From NCBI RefSeq assembly GCF_004332155.1, contig NZ_SJDV01000006.1, positions 124,001-188,000 on the forward strand: DNA of 64,000 bases, written 5' to 3'. Source of the DNA: Gramella sp. KN1008 (GTDB taxonomy: Bacteria; Bacteroidota; Bacteroidia; Flavobacteriales; Flavobacteriaceae). The position numbers and the translations under genes were made by a program. The notes under the pieces were generated by a model. That model saw nothing but the letters and a program-made list of their open reading frames with translations. It ran no database searches and was not told where the DNA came from. Shown here one piece after another: positions 9,571-17,473 of this stretch (positions within the stretch are counted from its first letter, which is position 1; every line of letters begins with the position of its first letter).

Positions 9571-10719
9571 CTAGGATTTTTTTTCTTTGAGATTGTTCGC
9601 GGCCCTGGTGTAACCGCCGTTTGCTCCATCTACGAAGTGGATATGATCATCGGTTTGGATATTCCGGACATAGCAGGACATAACGCTCTGCCGGCTAACA
9701 TTATATCCATATTTGATCTTTGAGGCACTTTCCAGTTCGTCGAGATATTCCAGTAAGGATTCTCGCTGACGGGAAGTGCCTGTTATAACCGTATGTATGC
9801 GACCATCAAGGCTAAGGTTATCGGTGAGTTCCACAAGTTTCTGCATATAGTTCTTTCCCGCTTTGGTATTGCGCAGGTAGATCTCCCCAAACATACTTAT
9901 TATCCAGTTCTTAAGAATAAAAGCCAGGTTGGATTTCCCATATTTCGCTTTTATTTCGGTTCGTATTCTGCTTAACCCTGCCTTAAGTTTAAGTTTGCTG
10001 GCTGTGATCGGTGTTCTGGCCGGATGAGGACCATAGATCTCATCAATTTTTTTCAGGACTTCTGAATAGATCTGGCTGGGGTCTTCATTATGACAACCAT
10101 CAATTATTAGGGTTAGTACCTGCTGGTCGATTTCCGGCGGCTCCACCTTATCCCATTTACATTCCATTCCGGAAAGATCCAGCTCTACTGAATTTAATTT
10201 AGGATTATGATCGTAATCCCTGTTCTTGACTTCCCGTTCTGCGAATTGAAGTCCTTTTCCCAAAATCAAAGGGATGTTCAGAAGTCCTGTGATCTGAGTA
10301 CGCGCAATTTTCAGTTCAAGCCCTCGTTCATAGATTTCCTTTACCGGCACATGACCAATACGCAGGTCCAGACCAAAGTTGTCAAGGGTCTGGATGCGGT
10401 GTTTGTGGAGTACGGCCAGAGCTTCATCAAGGAGCTCTTCAGGAATAAGAAGAGTAGCGCCATCGCCTCCAAAGAAAAAGGGAATATGGATATTATTTTT
10501 GAATGCCAGATTTAGAACCGCAACCACACTTCCCGTTGCCACCCAATTAACTTCATTGTGTTTCCCTCTTCGAATGGCACTGGAAGAATCACGAATATCT
10601 GATATAAGGACATGCCAGTTTTCAGGTACTTCATGGAAAAGCGACTTCTTAGCAACGAGGTCGCCCACTGGTAATTTATGAATCTTTAAATTGGAATAGA
10701 AATCAGAGTTTTTAATCAT
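9571..10719 (-). CDS. DUF3095 protein, nucleotidyl-cyclase-like
   Basis: 382 residues without signal or membrane segments, so cytoplasmic. It matches DUF3095 as I know the family. The N-terminal part has two segments reminiscent of class III nucleotidyl cyclases: Asp41 in LISDIRDSSSAI and Asp86 in FFFGGDGATLL. These would be the two metal-binding aspartates. The rest of the chain (residues 150-380) is unlike any effector domain I know. Product and substrate are unknown; the cyclase reading is an inference. Its 3' end faces the M28 peptidase gene with two bases between. Confidence 0.75.
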   Translation of the reverse strand: MIKNSDFYSNLKIHKLPVGDLVAKKSLFHEVPENWHVLISDIRDSSSAIRRGKHNEVNWVATGSVVAVLNLAFKNNIHIPFFFGGDGATLLIPEELLDEALAVLHKHRIQTLDNFGLDLRIGHVPVKEIYERGLELKIARTQITGLLNIPLILGKGLQFAEREVKNRDYDHNPKLNSVELDLSGMECKWDKVEPPEIDQQVLTLIIDGCHNEDPSQIYSEVLKKIDEIYGPHPARTPITASKLKLKAGLSRIRTEIKAKYGKSNLAFILKNWIISMFGEIYLRNTKAGKNYMQKLVELTDNLSLDGRIHTVITGTSRQRESLLEYLDELESASKIKYGYNVSRQSVMSCYVRNIQTDDHIHFVDGANGGYTRAANNLKEKKS

Positions 10720-10786
10720 GAACTATTGGTCGGAGAGTTCTGGAATACATTTCGTTCCGAGAAAGATTCTATCTCAAGCTTTAATT

Positions 10787-11143
10787 CTACAATTCTGCAC
10801 CCACAGGCTTGGAACAATCGTGTCCGGGTTCACCATGCGGCGGATTAAGCTGGGGAGTAGCACTCTGTATTCGTACAGGAGAGGTATTCATGTCCTGAGT
10901 ATTAGAGGCACTGGCCTGGTTTAAAGGAGCTCCTACCGGAAGATCACAACGATGGCCTTCTTCTCCATGAGCGGGATTATATTTGAGTTCAGAACTTTTA
11001 CTCATATTTTCCTTCATCTCTTCTGCCGAAGCAGTAGTGGTGGTTTCTTCAGCCTGCTCTGATTTTTCCTCATCCTTGCAAGAATAGATGAATACCAACG
11101 AAGCCGATAATACAATTAATGATAGTTTTTTAATGCTTTTCAT
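10787..11143 (-). CDS. Small lipoprotein with two HGxxGHxC repeats
   Basis: 118 residues if started at the ATG at 11141-11143; an ATG three codons upstream is also open, but the signal MKSIKKLSLIVLSASLVF begins at the second one. Lipobox IYSC. After an acidic, Thr/Ser-rich linker come two near-copies: NPAHGEEGHRCDLPVGAPL and NPPHGEPGHDCSKPVGAEL. The His-His-Cys spacing suggests a metal or haem ligand set. This motif recurs at the C-termini of other flavobacterial proteins, but I know no function for it. Confidence 0.7.
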   Translation of the reverse strand: MKSIKKLSLIVLSASLVFIYSCKDEEKSEQAEETTTTASAEEMKENMSKSSELKYNPAHGEEGHRCDLPVGAPLNQASASNTQDMNTSPVRIQSATPQLNPPHGEPGHDCSKPVGAEL

Positions 11144-11176
11144 AACATACAATTTATTGATATAAAGATATTTAAA

Positions 11177-12160
11177 TTAATCGATTATTCGCTGAAGCTG
11201 TTCTTCAGAAATAGTAAGTATGCCCGATTTAGGAAGCCTGGTTAGCATTTCTTTCCAGTTTTCATCTTCTTCAAAAACCATATTAAAGATGGGTTGTGCT
11301 TCTTCGATTCTGCCACTGTTCGCCAGTGCAACTGCCTTCCAGAACTTCATCTCAAGATTTTCCGGGAACATTCTTTCCGCGGTTCCGTATTCCTTTAAAG
11401 CTCTCTCCATATCTCCGGCTTCCACGGCCAGGTCTCCTTTATTCATATGTTCATATGCCCGGGCTACTTTCAGCAATCTTTCCAGTTCCTTAAGAGGCTG
11501 TTCATGATCGTCTACCCTCAGGTCAATCTTTTTATCTTCCCAGCTTTTAGTGGTTTTCTCAGGTCCCACCACTATAAGTGCAGCCGACTGTTTTCCGCGA
11601 ATATCACCTCCGGCTTTTTCAGCAGCCTTAAGAACTTCAACCACTCTTTCTGCAAGGGGATAGTCTGAATACCTCATAAAAGCTTCGGCCATTGCAGGAA
11701 CCACCTCTTCATTCAGCATCATATTAGCCTGAACCGAAAAGTTCTTTCCGGTGAGGTCTTCGGCTGCTTGCACACAATTACCGCCGGTGAATGCTGAAAC
11801 GCTGCCATGAGCATCCAGGAAAGCAACCTGACGATAATCCCGGCCTTTATCTTCTTCTACCAGTTGGCTGAGTGCTTCTTCAGCAGATACTCCATTTGCC
11901 ATTAATTCAAGTCCCTTTGGTCCGTAAGCCGGATTCACGAAGGATTGGGTAGCGACAACTCCCACACCGGACTTACCCCATGGTACAAGTGATCCAACCG
12001 AGAACCAGTGGCTTTGGACACCTACGGCCATTTCTCCCGTAACTGTATCCCGGGCAACTATGGAATAGGTGTGGGCAAAAGCCTCTTTTTCAACTCCAAT
12101 ATTTTGAGCCTGAAGGGATGCAAAACCTAAAAGGAATAAGCAAAGTAATGATCTGATCAT
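11177..12160 (-). CDS. Secreted DUF1028 (Ntn-hydrolase-like) protein with TPR-like tail
   Basis: 327 residues with a signal peptide ending at LQAQN. Residues 25-215 form a DUF1028 domain (AHTYSIVARDTVTGEMAVGVQS near the start; VGSLVPWGKSGVGVVATQ), a family with an Ntn-hydrolase-type fold. The remaining 110 residues contain two helical repeats (AVEAGDMERALKEYGTAERMFPEN; KAVALANSGRIEEAQPIFNM) like TPRs. The likely role is an amidase or peptide hydrolase with a protein-binding tail; the substrate is unknown. Confidence 0.78.
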   Translation of the reverse strand: MIRSLLCLFLLGFASLQAQNIGVEKEAFAHTYSIVARDTVTGEMAVGVQSHWFSVGSLVPWGKSGVGVVATQSFVNPAYGPKGLELMANGVSAEEALSQLVEEDKGRDYRQVAFLDAHGSVSAFTGGNCVQAAEDLTGKNFSVQANMMLNEEVVPAMAEAFMRYSDYPLAERVVEVLKAAEKAGGDIRGKQSAALIVVGPEKTTKSWEDKKIDLRVDDHEQPLKELERLLKVARAYEHMNKGDLAVEAGDMERALKEYGTAERMFPENLEMKFWKAVALANSGRIEEAQPIFNMVFEEDENWKEMLTRLPKSGILTISEEQLQRIID

Positions 12161-12212
12161 ATTATCTGAGCTTTGGATTAAGTTTTTAAAGATAGATAAT
12201 ATGATTTTAAAT

Positions 12213-12902
12213 TTAGAAAGAATGATGCAGGCTGATCTGTAGCTGGTTTTTTGAGGTATTGTTTGTGGATTGTTTCATAAGCCCCAGTTGCAACTTAAGA
12301 TTATCTAAAATGGTATATCCAAGAGCACCGTATAGCCAGTTCCTGTCAAAATATTCCACCATACGATCGTCACCTATATTCTTCTGGCCATTGATAAAAA
12401 CCTCGTTGGAAAGTGAGAGATAAAGACTATTCTTTGTGATTACAGGTTTATTCAAAGGAATGGTAAGGCCTATAAGATATCTGTAACGAGTGCGAAAATC
12501 CTGGTTTTCTATCCATCGTTCTTCCAATCTCAACCGGTGGTTTACAAGGATTTTCTCTGTTATTTTATGCGGGAGGTTTACATCCTGAAAAATCCGATTC
12601 TCAGCACTTGTTTCGGTGCTTTCCCCCAAAGTACCAGAAGTAAAGTGTCCATAACCCAGAACCAGTTTAAGATTTGAATTAGGATTGTAGCTCACTCCGG
12701 CTCGTGCAATGAATTGCTGAAAATCTCCAATAATCTCATGATCACGGTACTGAAAGTCTCCCTGCAGTCCGAATTTTGATTCATTGAAATCGGTATTCCA
12801 AAAATACATATACCAGGCTCCGAACTGGGCTTCTTCAGTCTGGGAATTGGCATTAAAACAGGTAAAGGTCAATAGGAAGCTAAAAAGAAGAATCTTTTTC
12901 AA
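12213..12902 (-). CDS. DUF2490 outer-membrane protein
   Basis: The frame is open from an ATG at 12950, but a TTG at 12902 is preferred. It begins the signal peptide LKKILLFSFLLTFTCFNANSQ, and a promoter motif at 12920-12927 lies inside the longer version. That gives 229 residues. The mature chain has DUF2490 features (FGAWYMYFWNTDFNESKFGL, RDHEIIGDFQQFIARAGVSY) and alternates strands like a 10-12-strand outer-membrane barrel. Function unknown. Confidence 0.75.
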   Translation of the reverse strand: MKKILLFSFLLTFTCFNANSQTEEAQFGAWYMYFWNTDFNESKFGLQGDFQYRDHEIIGDFQQFIARAGVSYNPNSNLKLVLGYGHFTSGTLGESTETSAENRIFQDVNLPHKITEKILVNHRLRLEERWIENQDFRTRYRYLIGLTIPLNKPVITKNSLYLSLSNEVFINGQKNIGDDRMVEYFDRNWLYGALGYTILDNLKLQLGLMKQSTNNTSKNQLQISLHHSF

Positions 12903-12919
12903 AACATAGATTTTGGCGG

Positions 12920-12927
12920 CAAATATA
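12920..12927 (-). promoter_or_regulatory. TAnnTTTG promoter element for DUF2490 gene
   Basis: Complement reads TATATTTG. The predicted start site near 12913 leaves about 11 bases to the TTG start, deciding against the upstream ATG. Confidence 0.45.
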
Positions 12928-12964
12928 ATTTTGCAGCCAATAAAAGCCAAGCAATAAAGCCTGT

Positions 12965-13267
12965 TTAGTTGGATTTTACTTTTGTAACATTCAGATACAC
13001 CGGACCACCGTCTACAGGGTAACCTTCAATTTTGGTTGCGGTAATGCTAACTTTTTGACCTTCATATTGACCAAGATCCACAATATCGCTCTTGAGCGCG
13101 TAGAAATTATCTGTTGTTTCAAGCCGGTGTGTGCCGTACTGGTAACTGGTGATTCCTGCGGGTTCAATAGTGCCGGAATATTGCTCACCTTCACTAGTAT
13201 TTCCCGAACCGCAGCTCGTGCTGAATAAAATAATTACTCCTATTGCCAGGGATGAAAATAACTTCAT
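12965..13267 (-). CDS. Small lipoprotein, possible OB-fold
   Basis: 100 residues from the ATG at 13265-13267; a longer frame (to 13318) adds 17 hydrophilic residues before the signal and is unlikely. Signal MKLFSSLAIGVIILFSTSCGSG has a lipobox STSC. The mature part is short, beta-rich and ends GQKVSITATKIEGYPVDGGPVYLNVTKV, resembling small OB-like envelope domains. Function not recognised. Confidence 0.65.
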   Translation of the reverse strand: MKLFSSLAIGVIILFSTSCGSGNTSEGEQYSGTIEPAGITSYQYGTHRLETTDNFYALKSDIVDLGQYEGQKVSITATKIEGYPVDGGPVYLNVTKVKSN

Positions 13268-13368
13268 TGTTAATTGTTTTTCGTAATTATTTACCAAGTT
13301 AGCATTTGTATGCTTCAAGGAAAAATTTAAGTTTTTAATAAGGCTTTTTATTATTTGCGGAAACCTCT

Positions 13369-13376
13369 TATTTTTG
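13369..13376 (+). promoter_or_regulatory. Promoter element for tRNA-Arg
   Basis: TATTTTTG matches TAnnTTTG and ends 11 bases before the tRNA, as expected for a start site just upstream of the mature 5' end. Confidence 0.5.
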
Positions 13377-13387
13377 TGAGCCTAATT

Positions 13388-13459
13388 GGCCTCATAGTTC
13401 AATGGATAGAATAGAAGTTTCCTAAACTTTAGATCCAGGTTCGATTCCTGGTGAGGCTA
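13388..13459 (+). tRNA. tRNA-Arg (CCU)
   Basis: Folds as a full cloverleaf: acceptor GGCCTCA/TGAGGCT (G-U at the first pair), D-stem GTTC/GAAT, anticodon stem GAAGT/ACTTT with loop TTCCTAA, and T-arm CCAGG-TTCGATT-CCTGG. The anticodon CCT reads AGG (Arg). The 3' CCA is not encoded. A terminator follows 12 bases later. Confidence 0.93.
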
Positions 13460-13471
13460 CGAAAATTATAT

Positions 13472-13511
13472 AAATGTCCTTTTTTAGAGTGATAAAAAGG
13501 GCATTTTTTTT
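13472..13511 (+). terminator. Terminator after tRNA-Arg, possibly bidirectional
   Basis: Stem 13474-13484 with 13494-13504 (one G-T pair), then a run of T. It lies between the tRNA and the 3' end of the oppositely oriented PepSY gene and has A-runs on the other side, so it could serve both. Confidence 0.8.
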
Positions 13512-13518
13512 ATGGGAT

Positions 13519-14577
13519 TTAGATAGCTGTTTTTCTAAAGTTCTTACTCCTTTTAGGCCTCCTCCACCATAAAATAAACCCGGTTATAGAAAGAAACGGC
13601 CCCGTTAAACCTACCAGCGCATATAGAATCTTTACCGGAAGGCCGCCAAATTCAGCATAGTGGAGTGGCATCACGACAGAGTTCAGCCTGGTAAGAAAGT
13701 CTGCACTGGCTATTCTGTTAATACTAAGGATATTTCCTTTAGTCTCATCTATTTTGACCTGGTTATAGAATTCGCTGAAAAGAAAGAAATCAGTTTTAAA
13801 ATCACCATACACAATTATTCCGGCTCCCTTTTCCAGAGGAAGACGTATATAGGTAGGTTGAAATTGCGGGATTTCTTTTTCTATGCCGTTCAGGGCTGCC
13901 TCTATGGAAGTATCTATTAATGGACCATTATATTCCTTGCGTGGATTCAATCCGGCTTTTGCCACGCTATAGGCAAGTATAATTCCTGTAAGTACAATAA
14001 CCATATTAAAAATCAGGGCCCAGGAGCCTACATAACGGTGAAGGCCGGAATAAAAGTTTCTTTTATTTGTAGCTCTGATTTTTACCTGGAAAGTGAGGGT
14101 TTTAAAAATTGATTTCCGGTAAAGTATGGTGCCGGTTATTAAGGAGAGAAGAAAAACAATGCCTGCAACCAGAATGCTTATCCTGCCAGTTATACCGGAA
14201 TGCAGGGAATAGTGAAGTTTAAGCAGCCAGGCGGTAAAATGAGAATTCGCATTGAGATCTTTGAGTATCATCCCGGTTTCGGGATCGGTGAAAACATATC
14301 TTCTTTTTTGCCCGTGCCGTACATCGTAAATAATTTGGCCGTTGTCCCATTCCTTTATCCTGGTATCCCAGCCCGGATATTTCTTTTGCACCAGCTTAGT
14401 TGAAATATCAAGCTTAGGTTCTTCGGTGAATGCTTCATTTTGAAATTCTGAAAAGATCTTTTTATCCAGTTCATCGTGGAATATCAGAATGCTGCCTGAA
14501 ATTCCCATCAGGATAAAGAACAAGCCTGCTATTAATCCAAACCAGGAGTGATATTTCAGAAGTTTCCTATTGTTCAT
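13519..14577 (-). CDS. PepSY-associated membrane protein (iron-uptake linked)
   Basis: 352 residues. It starts with a helix typical of PepSY_TM/PiuB proteins (WFGLIAGLFFILMGISGSIL). Further membrane segments lie near 135-160 (ILVAGIVFLLSLITGTIL), 185-205 and 315-335, and it ends in a WWRRPKRSK cytoplasmic tail. Periplasmic PepSY-like domains lie between. Such proteins accompany siderophore receptors and are thought to reduce or help release iron in the inner membrane. It follows the TonB-dependent receptor gene, with a hairpin in the 47-base gap. Confidence 0.85.
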   Translation of the reverse strand: MNNRKLLKYHSWFGLIAGLFFILMGISGSILIFHDELDKKIFSEFQNEAFTEEPKLDISTKLVQKKYPGWDTRIKEWDNGQIIYDVRHGQKRRYVFTDPETGMILKDLNANSHFTAWLLKLHYSLHSGITGRISILVAGIVFLLSLITGTILYRKSIFKTLTFQVKIRATNKRNFYSGLHRYVGSWALIFNMVIVLTGIILAYSVAKAGLNPRKEYNGPLIDTSIEAALNGIEKEIPQFQPTYIRLPLEKGAGIIVYGDFKTDFFLFSEFYNQVKIDETKGNILSINRIASADFLTRLNSVVMPLHYAEFGGLPVKILYALVGLTGPFLSITGFILWWRRPKRSKNFRKTAI

Positions 14578-14589
14578 TCAGAATAAAGA

Positions 14590-14617
14590 AAGCCGTAGCC
14601 GTTTTCGGCTACGGCTT
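14590..14617 (-). terminator. Intercistronic hairpin between receptor and PepSY genes
   Basis: A 12-bp perfect, GC-rich inverted repeat (14590-14601 with 14606-14617) around a 4-base loop. On the transcribed strand it is followed only by TCTTTATTC, so it may be a partial terminator or an RNA-stabilising element that lowers PepSY expression relative to the receptor. Confidence 0.6.
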
Positions 14618-14624
14618 GTTTTAA

Positions 14625-16970
14625 TTACAGTTTAACTTTTAATGATAGATTAAATCGGGTTCCATTGGCTTTTATGTAATCTGAATCCCTGGCAGCCCAT
14701 TGTGAGATAGGATTATAATAATCCTCATTAAGCAGATTTTCTATACCCAGTCCCAGAGATGTGTTTTTATTCAGTTTATAACTGCTGGTAAGGTTCACCA
14801 GATTAAAGCTGTTAACAGGTCCCTGGCCATACGTATAATCTCCTTCCGCGTTCGGTTCAAAATGATCTCTGTTTCCACTATAGATATGAGAAAGTCGAAG
14901 GCTCCAGTCATCCAGAGGGCGGTAACTCAAATAGGATACAACCTTAAGAGGAGGTATGCGGTCTCCGTTCATGTAAGTATCATAATTTCCGTTATCCTGG
15001 GAGTCAAGTTTCCCCTCAGTATAGGAAATGGAGCTTCCCAGCTTGAAATTCTGACTCAAACGGCTATCAACTGCAAATTCAAAACCATACACCTTTTCAG
15101 GCTGACGGGCTATCTGGAAAATGCCGTTCACTTCTCTGTAGGTAGCTCCAAGATCTGAAGTGCTAATAAAATAAGCCCCGCTAAAATAAGTATTTCCTAT
15201 CCTGCTGTTAAAACCTGCCTCATAGTTGTTGGCAATAACTGCCTCTGACGAGATCTGGCTCAGTGTATTTTCAGTGGCGGTGCGCAGGGTTCTACCAAGA
15301 TCGGCAATTGAAAAACTCTGGGAAAAACTTACGAACGGCTTAAAGATATCCCATTTATTATAGCGTAGTCCCAGGTTGAAGGTGGTGGCATCATAACTCA
15401 GCTCTCCACCATTTACACTGGTGCCGCCACTGGAGGTATCTCCTCCGTATGGGAATAGGTAGATTGTCTGGTAGTCTGGCACTCCAATTTTAATATTTTC
15501 AAATCTCAATCCTGCCTTGAGGACAAACTCCCTGTATAGGGTTTTGAGCTGGGCATAAGGTGCGAAGTTGGTCATATCCATTTCAGGAGCCCAGATTCTT
15601 CCGTCCACAAGTTTTTGGGAAGTCTTATCATTCAGGATATCTACCCCATAAAGAAGATCGCCATTCAGTTCACCAAGACTGTAAGGGGATTTCAGGTTAA
15701 TTCTTAAACCCTGCTTGGTCGATTCAATTGTAGACTGTCCTCCATCATATCCTTCCTCAGCATTATAAAAATACGGGCTAAAGCCATAGACGGTCTGGAA
15801 GTCCTGCATATACATATTTACGCGAAGATCGGTGCCACCAATTAGGTTATTGGAATCGTAAGTGACCTGAGCATTGTGATTATGCCTGTTACCCTGGTCT
15901 ACTCCTATTACTTCGCCAATAACTCCAATGGCCGGCCTCTCGCCATATACTCCGGCCTGGTTTATATATTCAGTGTCCTGATTACTGCTGTAATAGTTGT
16001 ACATCAGTTCAAGGGATTGGTCAGGTGTAAACTGGTAGTTAAGTTTTCCGAAAAGGCTGTATTGGTTTGTTTCACCTAAACCATAGGTAGGAGAAACAAC
16101 CTCGCCATTTGCATCCCTGAAAAGTCCTGTTTGCTGGAAATTTCCATTTATCACATAACCTAATTTATCCAGCTGTCCGGAAAAAGTCTGGGAAATTCTT
16201 GACCCTATGGTATGTTCAATATTAACAAGTGAACCCATGGTTCCCAGCTCGGTAGTGCTTTGTAATTTTTCTGCTTTCTCAGGTTGTTTGGTTATATAAT
16301 TAATGATCCCCCCATCTGCACCATTTCCGTATATAGCCGTAGCTCCTTTTATCACTTCAATGCGCTCAATGGTATTAGGGTCTATGGTGTTTATATCTCT
16401 TCCCCCACTTCTTAGAGGAGTGGACTGGGGAATGCCGTCTATCAGTACAAGCATATTTCTACCCCTAAGAGTTTGCCCGGTACTACTGGTTCTGTTCGTA
16501 CTCAGGGCTATTCCGGGGATTTCGGTGATTACATCTGCAACATTAATGCTTGTTTGTGACAGTTCCTCTATTTGTGAGGAAGTTAATACGGATACTGAAG
16601 ATGGTACTTCGTCCAGGGTCTCTCTTCGCCGGTTGGAAGTGATCACTATCTCTCCCAGTGACTGCAGGTCTTCCTGAAGTGTTACAGATAGATCAATCTT
16701 TTGTGTGGGAGACACTGTAACTGATTTTGTTTGTGTCTTATATCCTATTGCCGAGAACCTGATGCTGTAAGTGCCGGAATTTAGCTGCAGGGAATATTCC
16801 CCATCCAGATCAGTAATGGTCCCTAGATTGCTATTTTCAACTTTTACATTTACAGAAGCTAGAGGAAAGCTTTTTTCATCTGTAACGACTCCAGAAATTG
16901 TGGCTTCTTCCTGTGCTGCCATTGAAAGGCCGGTAAACAGTAAAAGTAGGAAGCCGGTAAATCTATTCAT
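14625..16970 (-). CDS. TonB-dependent siderophore receptor
   Basis: 781 residues: signal peptide, carboxypeptidase-regulatory-like domain (about 22-105), plug (about 110-230) and 22-strand barrel. The plug carries VLIDGIPQSTP and DPNTIERIEVIKGATAIYGN, and the chain ends in an aromatic-rich strand (NLSLKVKL). The plug and barrel resemble catecholate/hydroxamate siderophore receptors rather than SusC, and the length is right for that class. The PepSY partner and the palindromic operators in its promoter both point to iron regulation. The exact ligand cannot be told. Confidence 0.88.
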   Translation of the reverse strand: MNRFTGFLLLLFTGLSMAAQEEATISGVVTDEKSFPLASVNVKVENSNLGTITDLDGEYSLQLNSGTYSIRFSAIGYKTQTKSVTVSPTQKIDLSVTLQEDLQSLGEIVITSNRRRETLDEVPSSVSVLTSSQIEELSQTSINVADVITEIPGIALSTNRTSSTGQTLRGRNMLVLIDGIPQSTPLRSGGRDINTIDPNTIERIEVIKGATAIYGNGADGGIINYITKQPEKAEKLQSTTELGTMGSLVNIEHTIGSRISQTFSGQLDKLGYVINGNFQQTGLFRDANGEVVSPTYGLGETNQYSLFGKLNYQFTPDQSLELMYNYYSSNQDTEYINQAGVYGERPAIGVIGEVIGVDQGNRHNHNAQVTYDSNNLIGGTDLRVNMYMQDFQTVYGFSPYFYNAEEGYDGGQSTIESTKQGLRINLKSPYSLGELNGDLLYGVDILNDKTSQKLVDGRIWAPEMDMTNFAPYAQLKTLYREFVLKAGLRFENIKIGVPDYQTIYLFPYGGDTSSGGTSVNGGELSYDATTFNLGLRYNKWDIFKPFVSFSQSFSIADLGRTLRTATENTLSQISSEAVIANNYEAGFNSRIGNTYFSGAYFISTSDLGATYREVNGIFQIARQPEKVYGFEFAVDSRLSQNFKLGSSISYTEGKLDSQDNGNYDTYMNGDRIPPLKVVSYLSYRPLDDWSLRLSHIYSGNRDHFEPNAEGDYTYGQGPVNSFNLVNLTSSYKLNKNTSLGLGIENLLNEDYYNPISQWAARDSDYIKANGTRFNLSLKVKL

Positions 16971-16983
16971 TTTAATATTTATT

Positions 16984-16996
16984 TAGATTAATTCTA
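16984..16996. promoter_or_regulatory. Iron-regulator-like operator, copy 1
   Basis: TAGATTAATTCTA, an imperfect palindrome, lies downstream of the predicted start site of the receptor gene. It matches copy 2 in 11 of 13 positions. Confidence 0.45.
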
Positions 16997-17006
16997 ATTA
17001 GGGCTG

Positions 17007-17037
17007 CAAATGTAGAATCATTCTAAATAAAAAACAA
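17007..17037 (-). promoter_or_regulatory. Promoter of the siderophore receptor gene
   Basis: On the complement, TTG (17035-17037) and TACATTTG (17007-17014) are 20 bases apart. Operator copy 2 fills the spacer, so a bound repressor would block RNA polymerase. Confidence 0.6.
17013..17025. promoter_or_regulatory. Iron-regulator-like operator, copy 2
   Basis: TAGAATCATTCTA is a perfect palindrome of 6+1+6 bases set inside the promoter. Fur- and DtxR-class metal regulators bind palindromes of this size; which one acts here is not known. Confidence 0.55.
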
Positions 17038-17473
17038 TCCCAAAGCTCCTATTTTTATAGGATTTTTGGTCTAATCCTTTTCCGGGAAAAATAAATTACT
17101 GATTATCAGGAGTCAGTACCACTCGGGAATTTTAGTCAAAAATGAAAAATTGGAAATGAAGCTTTCTTATAACGGATAAAAAGTAATATTTCCTCATATG
17201 ATTACCTGTGGCTTTATGGACTTATTGCACAAGCCTGTATCTGAATTTGTCTCAAAGTAGTCAATGTCTCTCTCTTCCAGCTTCTCTGAAAATTGCACCA
17301 GGCTATTTTTTATATAATATTTCATTAAAATTTAAAAGATAGAAGCGATTAAGCGGGTTAAAATTCGTAACTTTCTTAGGCTAAAAGCTTAGGTGGAACT
17401 CTTCAATCTAAGCCGGTTTTCTCCCCCATCTCAAGCCGGTACTTTTCCCTTTTTTCATTCAAATATCACTATC
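17038..17473. other. 436-base intergenic region before ppdK
   Basis: No gene seen. It holds a small hairpin (CCTAT-TTTT-ATAGG near 17048), a near-promoter TAACTTTC at 17368-17375, and two direct repeats of about 20 bases sharing AAGCCGGT at 17410-17417 and 17433-17440, 23 bases apart. The frame of ppdK is open back to 17393, but that stretch is probably untranslated leader. Confidence 0.4.

Noticed and set aside
12903..12950. Upstream ATG start for the DUF2490 gene
   Set aside because: A promoter element lies inside it and the signal peptide begins at the TTG at 12902.
17393..17473. N-terminal extension of pyruvate phosphate dikinase
   Set aside because: Composition unlike the family and it holds direct repeats; the ATG at 17474 starts a normal N-terminus.
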